NCBI GenBank assembly: GCA_022844015.1
Contig: JALHMO010000026.1
Location: 1 to 52,581 of the forward strand
Length of the DNA stretch: 52,581 bases
From: Reyranella sp.
GTDB lineage: Bacteria; Pseudomonadota; Alphaproteobacteria; Reyranellales; Reyranellaceae
Direction: 5' to 3'
The first letter of the stretch is position 1. The number at the start of each line of letters is the position of its first letter. A model generated the notes under the pieces. The model was not told the origin of the DNA and did no database searches. It was given only the letters and a program-made list of their open reading frames with translations. This document shows positions 1-8,770 of this stretch, piece by piece. Made by a program: the position numbers and the translations under genes.

Positions 1-1
1 G

Positions 2-232
2 GGCGTGCTGGCGATGCTGCGCGATGCCCCGGGCCTGCTGCGCGCCAAGGGCATCCTGCGCTTCGCCGACTCGCCCGACCGGCGCACGGTGGCTCACCTG
101 GTGGGCCGCAGGCTCGACGTCATCGACGACGGCCCGTGGCCGGATGGTATGACGTCGCGGCTGGTGCTGATTGGGGTGAGGGCAGGCATCGTCGGTTCTT
201 TGGAGCGTAGACGCCCGCTCTTGTCATCCTGA
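2..232 (+). CDS. CobW-family GTP-binding protein, C-terminal fragment
   Basis: The reading frame is open from the window edge and ends at 230-232, so only the last 76 or so residues are present. The segment RAKGILRFADSPDRR, then VGRRLDVIDDGPWPDG and SRLVLIG, resembles the C-terminal domain of CobW/COG0523 G3E GTPases, which act as metal chaperones (cobalt, zinc and others). The GTPase core lies outside the window, so the metal cannot be guessed. The last 16 residues look like non-conserved read-through into the repeat that follows. Family assignment is by recall of the C-terminal pattern. Confidence 0.6.
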   Translation, partial: GVLAMLRDAPGLLRAKGILRFADSPDRRTVAHLVGRRLDVIDDGPWPDGMTSRLVLIGVRAGIVGSLERRRPLLSS

Positions 233-341
233 GCAAGGAGCGGCTTACCGCGCCGTTATCGAAGGATCTCATCGCCAGAAGAACCAGAGTGCATTTGTGG
301 CAGGCGGCGATGAGGTCCTTCGCTGCGCTCAGGACGACAAG
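220..341. repeat. Palindromic intergenic repeat (TCATCCTGAGC type)
   Basis: Two inverted arms face each other: CTTGTCATCCTGAGC at 220-234 with GAAGGATCTCATCGCC at 261-276, and the reverse complement of both parts fused at 306-341 (GGCGATGAGGTCCTTCGC, then GCTCAGGACGACAAG). The left arm carries about 21 extra bases between its two halves. The element lies between a plus-strand and a minus-strand gene that converge, and the left arm overlaps the end of the first gene. The word TCATCCTGAGC...GAAGGATC is a common dispersed repeat in proteobacterial genomes. It may act as a bidirectional transcription stop. Confidence 0.7.
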
Positions 342-362
342 AAAGTGCTCCGGGGACGGCCC

Positions 363-950
363 TCAGGATTTGGGTGGGAACGTCGAGGCAAGCCGCTTGG
401 CGACAAAGTACTCCTCGGCCAGAAGCGCGTAGAAATACTCGTCCCACCAGCCGTCGGGCGGGCGATGGATGCAGGCACGAAAGTGGCCCTCGCGGCGCAT
501 GCCGAGCTTTTCCATGACGCGCCAGGAGGCGACGTTCTCGGGTTGGCAGGTCGCGATGACGCGATGGCAGCCGAGCGTCTCGAAGGCGTAGGCGAGCAGG
601 GAGCGTGCTGCTTCGGTCGCATAGCCCTGCCGCTGGTGCTGCGCGCCCAGCACCCAGCCGATCTCCCAGGTGCGCGTCACGACCCACGGATGGAAAATCA
701 TGTGGCCAGCGAGCTCGCCGGAAGCCGCGAGGGTCACCGCCAGCGCCTCGGCGTGCCTGCCGGCATTCTTCTCGGCGAAGGCCCTGGCGCTTGCCGCATC
801 GAGCAGGCCGTGCGGCAGCCACGCCGTGACCGACGGGTCGGACATGTAGCGATGGATGACTGGCCAATCGTCCGCAATGATCGACCGCAGCCGCAGACGC
901 GAGGTCGTGCGAGGGGAGAAGCTCACGGGCGCCAGCATAACAGATCGCAT
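363..950 (-). CDS. GNAT-family N-acetyltransferase (RimJ-like)
   Basis: A protein of 195 residues with the single-domain GNAT layout of RimJ/RimL-type enzymes, which transfer acetyl from acetyl-CoA to an amino group. The N-terminal strand TTSRLRLRSIIADDW is followed by the central EIGWVLGAQHQRQGYATEA, which is the acetyl-CoA pyrophosphate-binding Q/RxxGxG/A loop, and by the late motif NVASWRVMEKLGMRREG, typical of this subgroup. Substrate unknown: these proteins modify ribosomal N-termini, amino acids or antibiotics. ATG codons at 950 and 938 are both possible and neither has a clear ribosome binding site. The gene stands alone, convergent with the fragment to its left. Confidence 0.85.
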   Translation of the reverse strand: MRSVMLAPVSFSPRTTSRLRLRSIIADDWPVIHRYMSDPSVTAWLPHGLLDAASARAFAEKNAGRHAEALAVTLAASGELAGHMIFHPWVVTRTWEIGWVLGAQHQRQGYATEAARSLLAYAFETLGCHRVIATCQPENVASWRVMEKLGMRREGHFRACIHRPPDGWWDEYFYALLAEEYFVAKRLASTFPPKS

Positions 951-1024
951 GGTGACGCAGCGGCCGCGGCGATGCGGCTGCCTGCAAATCGGGTTAGGGT
1001 TCGGCCCAACGGGAGGTGCGTCGT

Positions 1025-1840
1025 ATGGCCGGCAGGTTGAAGGACAAGGTGGCGATCGTGGTCGGGGCGGGATCGATCGGACCCGGCTGGGGCAACGGCA
1101 AGTGCACGGCCGTCACCTTCGCCCGCGAGGGGGCCAGGGTGCTTTGCGTCGACCGCAAGCGCGCCGCCGCCGAGGAGACGGTCGGCCTGATCGCCAGGGA
1201 GGGCGGCGACGCGATGGGCTTCGAGGCCGATGCGTCGAGGAACGCCGACGTCAAGGCGATGGTCGATGCCTGCCTCGCCAAGTGGGGCCGCGTCGACGTG
1301 CTCGACAACAATGTCGGCATCGGCTCGACCGGCGGGCCGGTCGAGCTGAGCGAGGACGAGTGGCACCGCGTGTTCGACGTCAACGTGAAGAGCTTCTTTC
1401 TCACCGCCAAGCACGTGCTGCCGATCATGGAGAGCCAGGGCAAGGGCGCCATCGTCAACGTGAGCTCGATCGCCTCGATCCGCAGCCCGAAGGGAATCGC
1501 CTACATCGCCTACAACGCCAGCAAGGGCGCGGTGAACTCGCTCACGCTCGCCATCGCCTCGCAGTACGCCGACAAGGGAATCCGCTGCAACGCCATCCTG
1601 CCTGGCCTGATGCACACGCCGATGATCGACTTTCTGGCGGAGCAGTACGCGCGCGGCGAGAAGGACCACAACCAGGCCTACGACAAGATGATCGCGATCC
1701 GCGACCGCGCTTCGCCGACCGGCAAGATGGGTACCGGCTGGGACACCGCCAACGCCGCGCTCTACCTCGCGTCGGACGAGGCGGCCTACGTCAACGGCCA
1801 CCTGCTGGTGGTCGACGGCGGCATCACCGCTCGCGCCTGA
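1025..1840 (+). CDS. SDR-family NAD(P)-dependent oxidoreductase
   Basis: A 271-residue short-chain dehydrogenase/reductase with a full Rossmann fold. The cofactor loop is VGAGSIGPGWGNGK near residues 13-26 (longer than the usual TGxxxGIG), the structural NNVG is at 95-98, the catalytic serine is in VSSIAS (147-148), and the active-site pair YNASK gives Y163 and K167. The C-terminal LLVVDGGITA is typical. The ATG at 1025 is preferred over the GTG at 1016 because GGGAGG lies 8 bases ahead of it. The substrate is not evident. The last 17 bases overlap the end of the AbrB-like gene on the other strand. Confidence 0.9.
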   Translation: MAGRLKDKVAIVVGAGSIGPGWGNGKCTAVTFAREGARVLCVDRKRAAAEETVGLIAREGGDAMGFEADASRNADVKAMVDACLAKWGRVDVLDNNVGIGSTGGPVELSEDEWHRVFDVNVKSFFLTAKHVLPIMESQGKGAIVNVSSIASIRSPKGIAYIAYNASKGAVNSLTLAIASQYADKGIRCNAILPGLMHTPMIDFLAEQYARGEKDHNQAYDKMIAIRDRASPTGKMGTGWDTANAALYLASDEAAYVNGHLLVVDGGITARA

Positions 1841-2912
1841 TGCCGAAGCGGAAAACGACCGGGCCGGTCAGGATGATGAGGAACAATCGAAACAGGTGAT
1901 GGGTCGCCACCATGGCGACCTCGACGCCGAGCGCCAGGCCGATCAGGCTCATCTCGGCGAACCCGCCCGGGGCGTAGCTCAGCACCGTGGCATCGAGGTC
2001 GAGGCCGGTCAGCGCCACGGTGATCTTGGCGAACACCACCGCGCAGACGATCAGCAGGATCGCCGCGCCGATCGAGGCGGCCATCTCTTTGTGCAGCCTG
2101 TCGATCGCGGCGCCGACGAAGCGGCAGCCGATACCGGTGCCCATGACGACCTGGGCCGCAGCAACCAGCTCGCCCGGCGGCTTCGAGTCGGTGACGCCGG
2201 CCAGGTGCACGATGGCGCTGAGGATCATCGGCCCCATCATGAAGCTCGCCGGCAGGTGCAGCAGCCGGCCGAGGACGGCGCCGACGATGCCGCACGCCGC
2301 GAGGATGGCGTAATCCTGCCAGTCGTAGTTGGAGGGGGCAGGCGCCATGGTGAGGACGCTGGTCTGCGCGCCGTCGACCAGCCGGTACCAGATCGGGATG
2401 GTGAGCACGACCGTCAGGATTCGCAGCGCATGGGCGAGCGCGATCGAGCGCTCCTCGCCGCCCATGGCGCCGCCCATGATGGTCATGTCGTTCAGCCCGC
2501 CCGGCATGGCGGCGAAGTAGCAGGTCGGCTTGTCCCAGTTGGTGAGGCGGCGGAACCACATGTAGCTCAGCGCCGCGCCTGTCATTGTCATGCCGGTGAG
2601 CACGCAAAGGCTCACCGCCCACTGGCCGAGCCGCTGGACGAGGTCGGGCGTGAAGCCCGCGCCCAGCAGCACGCCCATGATGATGATCATGCCCTGGCGC
2701 AGGCGCACGCGCATGCCGATGCGCAGGCCACAGAAGGCGGCGACCGTCGAGAACACGCAGGCGCCCAGCATCCAGGCGAGCGGCATGCGCAGGTAGTCGA
2801 AGACGTAGCCGCCAACCGTGCCGATCGCCAGCGCGAGGAGCAGCGGCTTCAGGCCCTCGTGACCGATGATGCGCTTCTTCTCGGGCTTGACGGGGATCGG
2901 CGGGCTACTCAA
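1824..2912 (-). CDS. AbrB-family transporter-like membrane protein
   Basis: Encodes about 362 residues with many hydrophobic segments and two halves that resemble each other, as in the AbrB/AzlC-like COG3180 family (often labelled ammonia monooxygenase, without support). The conserved family segments MPLAWMLGA, AAMPGGLNDMTIMG, LPASFMMGPMI and YAPGGFAEMSLIG are visible. The PGG motifs occur once per half. The frame stays open far upstream inside nadK, but the likely start is the TTG at 2912: it overlaps the nadK stop codon and has AAGGAG 11 bases upstream inside the nadK end. This implies translational coupling with nadK. Transported substrate unknown. Confidence 0.85.
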   Translation of the reverse strand: MSSPPIPVKPEKKRIIGHEGLKPLLLALAIGTVGGYVFDYLRMPLAWMLGACVFSTVAAFCGLRIGMRVRLRQGMIIIMGVLLGAGFTPDLVQRLGQWAVSLCVLTGMTMTGAALSYMWFRRLTNWDKPTCYFAAMPGGLNDMTIMGGAMGGEERSIALAHALRILTVVLTIPIWYRLVDGAQTSVLTMAPAPSNYDWQDYAILAACGIVGAVLGRLLHLPASFMMGPMILSAIVHLAGVTDSKPPGELVAAAQVVMGTGIGCRFVGAAIDRLHKEMAASIGAAILLIVCAVVFAKITVALTGLDLDATVLSYAPGGFAEMSLIGLALGVEVAMVATHHLFRLFLIILTGPVVFRFGIRRER

Positions 2913-3691
2913 GGATCGAACTGCTCCTTGAGGATGCGCTCCTCGAGGTCGTGCTCGGGATCGAACAGCAGCGTGAGGGCGATATCGGTCGCCTCGGTGA
3001 TCGTCACCTTGACTACGTTGGCGATCTCCACCGAGTCGGCGGCCGCGGCGACGGGGCGCTTGCGCGGGTCGAGCACGGTGAGCGCGACCTCGGAATGCCG
3101 CGGCAGCAGCGCGCCGCGCCAGCGGCGCGGCCGGAAGGCATTGATCGGCGTCAGCGCGAGCAAGCCCGCTCCGAGTGGCAGGATCGGGCCGTGGGCCGAC
3201 AGGTTGTAGGCGGTCGACCCGGCCGGCGTCGCCACCAGGATGCCGTCGCAATAAAGGTCGGGCAGGCGGGGCCGCCCGTCGACCGCCACGGCGATGCGGG
3301 CGGTCTGCCGGCTCGAGCGCAGCAGCGAGACCTCGTTGATCGCGATCACGTCGACGGTTTTGCCGCGGCTGTCGGTCGCCACCATGCGGAGCGGCGTGAG
3401 CGTGACCTGGCGCGCCTTCCTGAGACGCTGCAGCAGGCCCGGCTCCTTGTAGGTATTGAGCAGGAAGCCCACGGTGCCGAGATTCATGCCGTAGATCGGC
3501 GTGCGCCGGCGCATGTTGCTGTGCAGGGCCTGCAGCATCAGGCCGTCGCCGCCCAGCGCCACGATGATGTCGGCCTGGGCCGGGCCCACCGAGCCGTATC
3601 GCCGGACCAGACTATCTCGTGCCGCCCGGGCGGTCGGTGTCGGGGCACAAACGAAGGCCAGGCGGGGAGCGGTCGAGCTGGGGGACGCCAT
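2909..3691 (-). CDS. nadK: NAD kinase
   Basis: A 260-residue ATP-NAD kinase that phosphorylates NAD to NADP in the cytosol. The diagnostic GGDG motif is in IIVALGGDGLMLQALH, followed by the second conserved segment GMNLGTVGFLLN and the later substrate-binding GSTAYNLSAHGPILP. Length matches the compact alphaproteobacterial enzymes. It starts at ATG 3691, divergent from the dioxygenase gene, and its stop codon overlaps the TTG start of the AbrB-family gene. The pair is likely one transcript, though no functional link between them is known to me. Confidence 0.95.
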   Translation of the reverse strand: MASPSSTAPRLAFVCAPTPTARAARDSLVRRYGSVGPAQADIIVALGGDGLMLQALHSNMRRRTPIYGMNLGTVGFLLNTYKEPGLLQRLRKARQVTLTPLRMVATDSRGKTVDVIAINEVSLLRSSRQTARIAVAVDGRPRLPDLYCDGILVATPAGSTAYNLSAHGPILPLGAGLLALTPINAFRPRRWRGALLPRHSEVALTVLDPRKRPVAAAADSVEIANVVKVTITEATDIALTLLFDPEHDLEERILKEQFDP

Positions 3692-3794
3692 CGAGATGTC
3701 TGCAATGCCACCGATGCAAGACTCGTACTATAGTGTCCAGTTGTCGCGTGGCGATAAGATGCTGACGAAAGAAGCGTGGAGGAGGAGGAGCGAG

Positions 3795-4673
3795 ATGGAG
3801 CTGGTTCCGCTGGGGCCCGGGTTCGGTGTCGAGGTGAAGGGCGTGAGCATGCTCGATGTCGCCTCCGATGCCGAGGCCTACAAGGCCGTGCGCGCCGCCT
3901 TCGAGACCCACTCCCTGCTGGTGTTCCGCGACCAGCTGATCGCCGACGACATCCAGGTCGCATACAGCCGCGCCTTCGGGCCCCTGGAGCTCACCAAGGT
4001 GGCCTCGCTCGGCGCCAACAGCTTCTACTCGCGCCTGACCAACATCGGCGAGAACGGCGAGATCGTGCCGCCCGACCACCGTCAGGTGCTGGTCGCCCAG
4101 GCCAATGCGCTGTGGCACACCGACTCGTCGTTCAAGAAGACGCCGGCGCTCGCCTCCGTGCTGACCGCGCGCGTGCTGCCGGGCGCCGATGGCGACACCG
4201 AGTTCACCTCGACGCGGCTCGCCTGGGACCGCCTGCCGGCCAATCTGCAGGGCCGGCTCAAGGACGCCGTGGCGACCCATTCCTACGCCAACAGCCGCGA
4301 CCAGATTCACCCTGATCTCGCCAATGCTGAGGAGCGCAAGGCGCTGCCGCCGGTGCGCTGGCGCCTGAACTGGCGAAACCCGACCAACGATCGACGGGCG
4401 CTCTATGTCGCGAGCCACGCCTATGCGATCGACGGCATGGACGATCGCGATGCCCGGCAGCTGTTGGCCCAGCTGCTCGACGAGGCGACGCGGCGCGAGT
4501 TCGTCTACGTCCACAAGTGGCGCCAGGGCGACGCCGTGATGTGGGACAATCGCGCCATGCTGCACCGCGGCCGGCCGTGGGACTACACCAGGGAACGGTC
4601 GATGATCCGCACCACCATCTCGGCGACCGATGCCGACGGCCTGAACGAGGTCAAGCCGCCTGTGCTGCACTAG
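3795..4673 (+). CDS. TauD/TfdA-family 2-oxoglutarate-dependent dioxygenase
   Basis: A 292-residue non-heme iron dioxygenase. The facial triad is visible as H108-x-D110 in ALWHTDSS and H257 in AMLHRGRPWD, with arginines at 266 and 268 placed to bind 2-oxoglutarate. Family members hydroxylate taurine, phenoxyacetates, sulfonates or other small acids; the wording of the motifs is closer to TfdA (2,4-D dioxygenase-like) than to TauD, but the substrate cannot be read from the sequence. The frame is open from 3501, inside the opposite nadK gene. The ATG at 3795 is chosen because GGAGGAGGAG lies immediately upstream. A TACTAT sequence near 3726 could be a -10 box. Confidence 0.92.
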   Translation: MELVPLGPGFGVEVKGVSMLDVASDAEAYKAVRAAFETHSLLVFRDQLIADDIQVAYSRAFGPLELTKVASLGANSFYSRLTNIGENGEIVPPDHRQVLVAQANALWHTDSSFKKTPALASVLTARVLPGADGDTEFTSTRLAWDRLPANLQGRLKDAVATHSYANSRDQIHPDLANAEERKALPPVRWRLNWRNPTNDRRALYVASHAYAIDGMDDRDARQLLAQLLDEATRREFVYVHKWRQGDAVMWDNRAMLHRGRPWDYTRERSMIRTTISATDADGLNEVKPPVLH

Positions 4674-4766
4674 CCGCGGAGCATGGCGCCGGGGGTGGCG
4701 CCCATAGGGCCAACTTTGGTGGAGGACCCCACGAAGTCAGCGCCTATGAGGCTGGCGCCAGCGCGG

Positions 4767-6578
4767 CTACTCCGCCGCTTCCAGGCGCTGGGTATTGCTC
4801 GCGGCGGCGATCCTTGCGCGCGCCAGATCCTCGCCGCGACGCTTGCTGAGGGCCGCGCCGCCGCCCGCCGTGTCGGCGAACAGGGAAAGCTTGTCGAGAT
4901 CCTCCTCGACTACCGGCGACAGGGCGAGATCCATGTACTCGTGGCGCCTGGGATCGTTCTTGACCTTCTGGCCGATGCGCCATCCCTGCCATGCCAGCCG
5001 GCCGTAGATCCTGAGCTTCCTCAAGGTTTCCACCGCCAGCTTCCAGTGGAACACGCCCACCGGCTCGATCGGCATGCCGTAGCGGCGGTCGCGCCGATAC
5101 TTCAGGCGCACGATGCCGCCTTCCAGCGGATGGATGTTCTCGGCCTCGAACATGATCTTGAACATGGTCATGAACTGGGCTGGCTCGGCGGGATTGCGGC
5201 CCGGGATCGACCCGTGGCGGCGCGCCACCGTCTCGATGTGCTCGGGCGTATAGTACGTCCGCCAGGCATCTCGGTAGGTCTGCTCGTACTCGGCGTCGCT
5301 CATCTTGGGATGATGGACGACGCGATGATTGAGGTCGTACTTGTTCAGATCGGGGTCCATCCAGACGCCCTGCTTCCACAGAGTCTGGTGGTCTTCCGAG
5401 CCCGGCAGCGGCGTCAGCATGAAGAACTCGAGGATGTCGAGGGGCAGTTCGTTCTTGATGATCTCGAGGTCGCGCAGGATCGACTCGCGCGTATCGCCGG
5501 GGAAGCCCAGGATGTAGCCGGCCCAGGTCGAGGCGCCGCTGGCGTGCCACGCCTGCAGCATCTTGCGGTACTCGGTGATCTTGTTTTGGCGCTTCTTGGC
5601 GGCCAGCAGGTTGTCGGGATTGACGTTCTCCAGCCCGATGAACACCCGGTAGACGCCGGCCCAGCGCGCCTTCTCGATGAAGCGCGGGATGCGATGGCAC
5701 TGGGTGTCGACCTGGATGATCAGGGAGACCGCGATGCCCTCGTTCTCCTTGAGCTCGATCAGCCGGTCGAAGAAGGCCTCCCAATGCTTGTTGCGGGCCA
5801 TGTTGTCGTCAGTGATGAAGAACGACGTGATGCCCTGCCTGTAGTTCTCGCGGATGATGTCCTCGAGGTCGTCGGTATTGCGGAAGCGGCTCTTGCGTCC
5901 CTGGACGTTGATGATGGTGCAGAACGAGCACTGGAACGGGCAACCGCGGCCGAGGTCGAAGCTCGACTTGCGACCCTCGTTGCGCGCCAGCGCGGCCGGC
6001 GGCAGATGCGGCGTCGGTGCCCCTTCGATGCCCGGCAGGTCGTTCATGTAGTTGTAGAGCGGCTTCAGCGTGCCGTTCCAGGCGTCGCGCAGCACGATGT
6101 CGAGGCGGCCTTCCTCGGCTTCGCCCGCGAAGATCGAGATGCCCATGTCCATCGCCGCCTGGATCTCGGGCGGCACGACCGGCAGCATCGACAGGCAGCC
6201 GGCAGCGTGGAAGCCGCCCATCGCCACCTGGAGCCCGGCCTTCAGGAAGTGGCGGGCGAGGTCGACCGCGTGGGGGAATTGGTTGGACTGCACGCCGACC
6301 AAACAGATCAGCGCCCTGCCGCCGGTGCGGCGAATGTCGGCGATGATGCGGTCCGGGCGCACCCGGGTATTGGTCTCGTCGAACGGCTTGATCAGGATAT
6401 CAACGTCCGGGCCCAGCACTCGACGCTGCCGGCAATCCTCGCCCAGCCCGTAAAGGGCGGCCAAGGTGTTCGACGGTATGTGGGATCGCAGCCAGGTGAT
6501 CGGATAGCCATCGTCGTCGTAGTGCGTCGGCTTGATCATCACCAGCTGGAAGGTGGTCTTCGTCACGGCACTACCCAT
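4767..6578 (-). CDS. B12-binding-domain radical SAM protein
   Basis: About 603 residues. The N-terminal 170 residues resemble a Rossmann-type cobalamin-binding domain (LICLVGVQSNQFPHAVDLARHF, then GGFHAAG) but lack a clear DxHxxG motif, so B12 may bind base-off without a protein histidine or not at all. The radical SAM domain follows with the cluster motif GCPFQCSFCTI (CxxxCxxC). A C-terminal region of about 150 residues has no recognised domain. Such enzymes do methylations and rearrangements of lipids, cofactors or antibiotics; related proteins sit in hopanoid and bacteriochlorophyll pathways, none of which is next to this gene. ATG 6578 is preferred to TTG 6602 because GGAG lies about 10 bases upstream. 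Confidence 0.85.
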   Translation of the reverse strand: MGSAVTKTTFQLVMIKPTHYDDDGYPITWLRSHIPSNTLAALYGLGEDCRQRRVLGPDVDILIKPFDETNTRVRPDRIIADIRRTGGRALICLVGVQSNQFPHAVDLARHFLKAGLQVAMGGFHAAGCLSMLPVVPPEIQAAMDMGISIFAGEAEEGRLDIVLRDAWNGTLKPLYNYMNDLPGIEGAPTPHLPPAALARNEGRKSSFDLGRGCPFQCSFCTIINVQGRKSRFRNTDDLEDIIRENYRQGITSFFITDDNMARNKHWEAFFDRLIELKENEGIAVSLIIQVDTQCHRIPRFIEKARWAGVYRVFIGLENVNPDNLLAAKKRQNKITEYRKMLQAWHASGASTWAGYILGFPGDTRESILRDLEIIKNELPLDILEFFMLTPLPGSEDHQTLWKQGVWMDPDLNKYDLNHRVVHHPKMSDAEYEQTYRDAWRTYYTPEHIETVARRHGSIPGRNPAEPAQFMTMFKIMFEAENIHPLEGGIVRLKYRRDRRYGMPIEPVGVFHWKLAVETLRKLRIYGRLAWQGWRIGQKVKNDPRRHEYMDLALSPVVEEDLDKLSLFADTAGGGAALSKRRGEDLARARIAAASNTQRLEAAE

Positions 6579-6881
6579 TGCGGATGACTCCAAAGCGAAC
6601 AACCCGCATGCGGCCCGATCGTGTGCGTTTCACCGCTTAACGGCATCCCAATTTCCACAATGCTCTGAGCGGGCCTGCAACGCAACTGCAAGAGGTCGAC
6701 AATCGAAACCGATTTGCCCAATAGAACCTACTCCCCGTAGGGCTTTGCTTCCTATCAGACCCGCAATCCGTGGGATTGGGACATGATCAAGAGGTAATTG
6801 CAGTCCGCACCGTTCGCGCGCACCGTAGGTGCGGCCCCGAGGCGCGCCACCAAGACGTCCGGGGGAGGAACGAACAAGACC
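6579..6881. other. Divergent intergenic region
   Basis: About 300 bases between the radical SAM gene and the MFS gene. It must hold both promoters. It is AT-richer than its surroundings around 6640-6750. I see no RNA gene, strong hairpin or convincing repeat here. Confidence 0.5.
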
Positions 6882-8132
6882 TTGAGTCTCATCGCGCGCG
6901 TCCCGGCGCTGGCACCGTTCAAGGTCTCCAGCTTTCGCTTCCAATGGCCGGCCGATCTGCTCGCCTCGTGGGCATTCGAGATGGAGGGCGTGATCCTCGG
7001 CTGGTTCGTGCTGGTCTCGACCGGCTCGGTGCTGGCCCTGGCGGTATTCGGCTCCCTGCAATTCCTCGGGACCCTGATATCGCCGCTGTTCGGCATGGCC
7101 GGCGACCGCATTGGCTACCGCAACCTCCTCTGCCTGATGCGCGCCAGCTACGCGGTGATGGCGGGCCTGCTGGCGCTCCTGTTCCTGGCGGGCCTCGCGT
7201 CTCCCGTGCCGGTGTTCGTGCTGGCCACCCTCATGGGGCTCGTCAGACCTTCCGACATCACTCTGCGCAACCTCCTGGTCGGCGAGACCATGCCGGCGAG
7301 CTACCTGATGCGTGCCATGGGTGTGTCCCGCACGACGGCGGATTCGGCGCGCATCGTCGGCGCGTTGTCCGGGGCCGCGCTCGTTGCGGCGCTCGGATCG
7401 GGGCTGGCCTATGTCGTGGTGTGCGCCACCTATCTGGTGAGCCTCGCCTTCACCCTGAATGTCGGGATTCGCCGTCTCCGCGTGGTCGGCGAGCAGGCGA
7501 TGCCCGCCTCGCCGATCAGGGCGCTTGCCGAGGCCTTCGCCTACGTCTGGTCGACGCCGGATCTGCGTGCCCTGATGCTGCTTGCCTTCCTCGTCAACTT
7601 TGCGGCCTATCCGCTGGTCGGTTCGCTGCTGGCCTATGTTGCCAAGGACATTTACGGGCTTGGCCAGACAGGGCTGGGCTGGCTGATCGCCTGCTTCGCC
7701 GGCGGCGCCCTGACGGGTTCGGTGGCCATATCGATGCTCGGACCGCGCATCCGGGCCGGTCGGACGATGCTGGTGTGCGCGACCGCATGGTTCGGCCTCA
7801 ACGTGGTCTTCTCGTGGATCGAGGTCGCGCTGTGGGGGGAAATCGTCCTGTTCGTTGCCGGCCTGGTTCAGAGCTTTTGCATGATCCCGATGGCGGTCCT
7901 GCTGCTTCGGGTCGCGGCCCCGCCGTTTCGCGGCCGTGTCATGGGGGTACGGATGCTGGCGGTCTACGGCATGGCGATCGGGCTGCTGCTGTCCGGCCCC
8001 ATGATCGAGCATCTGGGCTTCGCGTTGACCGGCTCGCTCTTCAGCCTGGTCGGTATCGTCTTCACGTTGCTGATTGGCATTTGCTGGCGGCGCCATCTGT
8101 GGCATCCGGCGGCCACCGCGAACCAGCGCTAG
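6882..8132 (+). CDS. MFS transporter (DHA3/EntS-like)
   Basis: A protein of about 416 residues with roughly twelve hydrophobic segments and the loop FGMAGDRIGYRN between helices 2 and 3, which matches the MFS motif A (GxxxDRxGxRx). The overall pattern, including FQWPADLLASWAFEMEGVILGWFVL near the start, fits the DHA3 group that contains the enterobactin exporter EntS and macrolide exporters. Cargo unknown. The frame is open from TTG 6798, whose GAGGT is only 2 bases ahead. TTG 6882 is preferred because GGGGGAGG lies 13 bases upstream and it starts just before the conserved region. The true start stays uncertain. Confidence 0.85.
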   Translation: MSLIARVPALAPFKVSSFRFQWPADLLASWAFEMEGVILGWFVLVSTGSVLALAVFGSLQFLGTLISPLFGMAGDRIGYRNLLCLMRASYAVMAGLLALLFLAGLASPVPVFVLATLMGLVRPSDITLRNLLVGETMPASYLMRAMGVSRTTADSARIVGALSGAALVAALGSGLAYVVVCATYLVSLAFTLNVGIRRLRVVGEQAMPASPIRALAEAFAYVWSTPDLRALMLLAFLVNFAAYPLVGSLLAYVAKDIYGLGQTGLGWLIACFAGGALTGSVAISMLGPRIRAGRTMLVCATAWFGLNVVFSWIEVALWGEIVLFVAGLVQSFCMIPMAVLLLRVAAPPFRGRVMGVRMLAVYGMAIGLLLSGPMIEHLGFALTGSLFSLVGIVFTLLIGICWRRHLWHPAATANQR

Positions 8133-8138
8133 GCAGGT

Positions 8139-8165
8139 CTCCTCCCCGGGCGGACCGGGGAGGAG
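8139..8165. terminator. Bidirectional terminator hairpin
   Basis: A perfect 11-bp stem, CTCCTCCCCGG (8139-8149) pairing with CCGGGGAGGAG (8155-8165), with a 5-base loop. It lies between the stop codon of the MFS gene and the stop codon of sodB, which converge. There is no long T tract, so termination strength is uncertain. Confidence 0.7.
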
Positions 8166-8179
8166 AATGGACGAGGATG

Positions 8180-8770
8180 TCAGCCGAGATTCTTCTCGGC
8201 GAACGACCAGTTGGCGAGCTTGTCGAGCCACGCCTGGATGTGATCCGGACGGCGGTTCTGGTAGTCGAGGTAATAGGCGTGTTCCCACACGTCGGCGACC
8301 AGGAGAGGCTTGCGGCCGTGGGCGAGCGGCGTGTCGGCATTCGCCGTCGTCTCGATGGCGAGCTTGCCGTTGGTTTCGACCAGCCACGCCCACCCACTGC
8401 CGAACTGGCCGACCGCGGCAGCCTTGAAGGCCTTCTTGAAATCGTCGAGGCTGCCGAAGCTGTCCTCCACGGCCTTCTTCATCTTGCCGTCGGGAGTGCC
8501 GCCCTTGGGCGACATGCTGTTCCAATAGAACTCGTGGTTCCACGACTGGGCGGAATTGTTGAAGATTCCCTTGGCCTTGTCGTCCTTGGCCGACTTCTTG
8601 ACGATGTCCTCCATCGACATGTCGGCGTACGGCGTTCCAGCAATCAGGTTGTTGAGGTTGTCGATGTAGGTCTTGTGATGCTTGCCGTAGTGGAACGAAA
8701 AGGTCTGGGCGGAGATGACCGGCGCAAGGGCGTCCTCCGCGTATGGGAGCTTCGGCAGGGTGAAGGGCAT
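8180..8770 (-). CDS. sodB: Superoxide dismutase, iron type
   Basis: A 196-residue Fe-SOD that converts superoxide to peroxide and oxygen in the cytosol. The four metal ligands are in place: H27 (FHYGKHH), H79 (SWNHEFYW), D160 and H164 (VADVWEHAYYLDY). The second-sphere Gln at position 75 in NNSAQSWNHEFYW and FGSGWAWLV mark the iron rather than the manganese form. The frame extends 25 residues upstream, but ATG 8770 gives the family N-terminus MPFTLPKLPY and has a GAGGAA-type site upstream. It is divergent from bfr, so iron storage and iron-dependent superoxide defence share one control region. Confidence 0.96.
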   Translation of the reverse strand: MPFTLPKLPYAEDALAPVISAQTFSFHYGKHHKTYIDNLNNLIAGTPYADMSMEDIVKKSAKDDKAKGIFNNSAQSWNHEFYWNSMSPKGGTPDGKMKKAVEDSFGSLDDFKKAFKAAAVGQFGSGWAWLVETNGKLAIETTANADTPLAHGRKPLLVADVWEHAYYLDYQNRRPDHIQAWLDKLANWSFAEKNLG

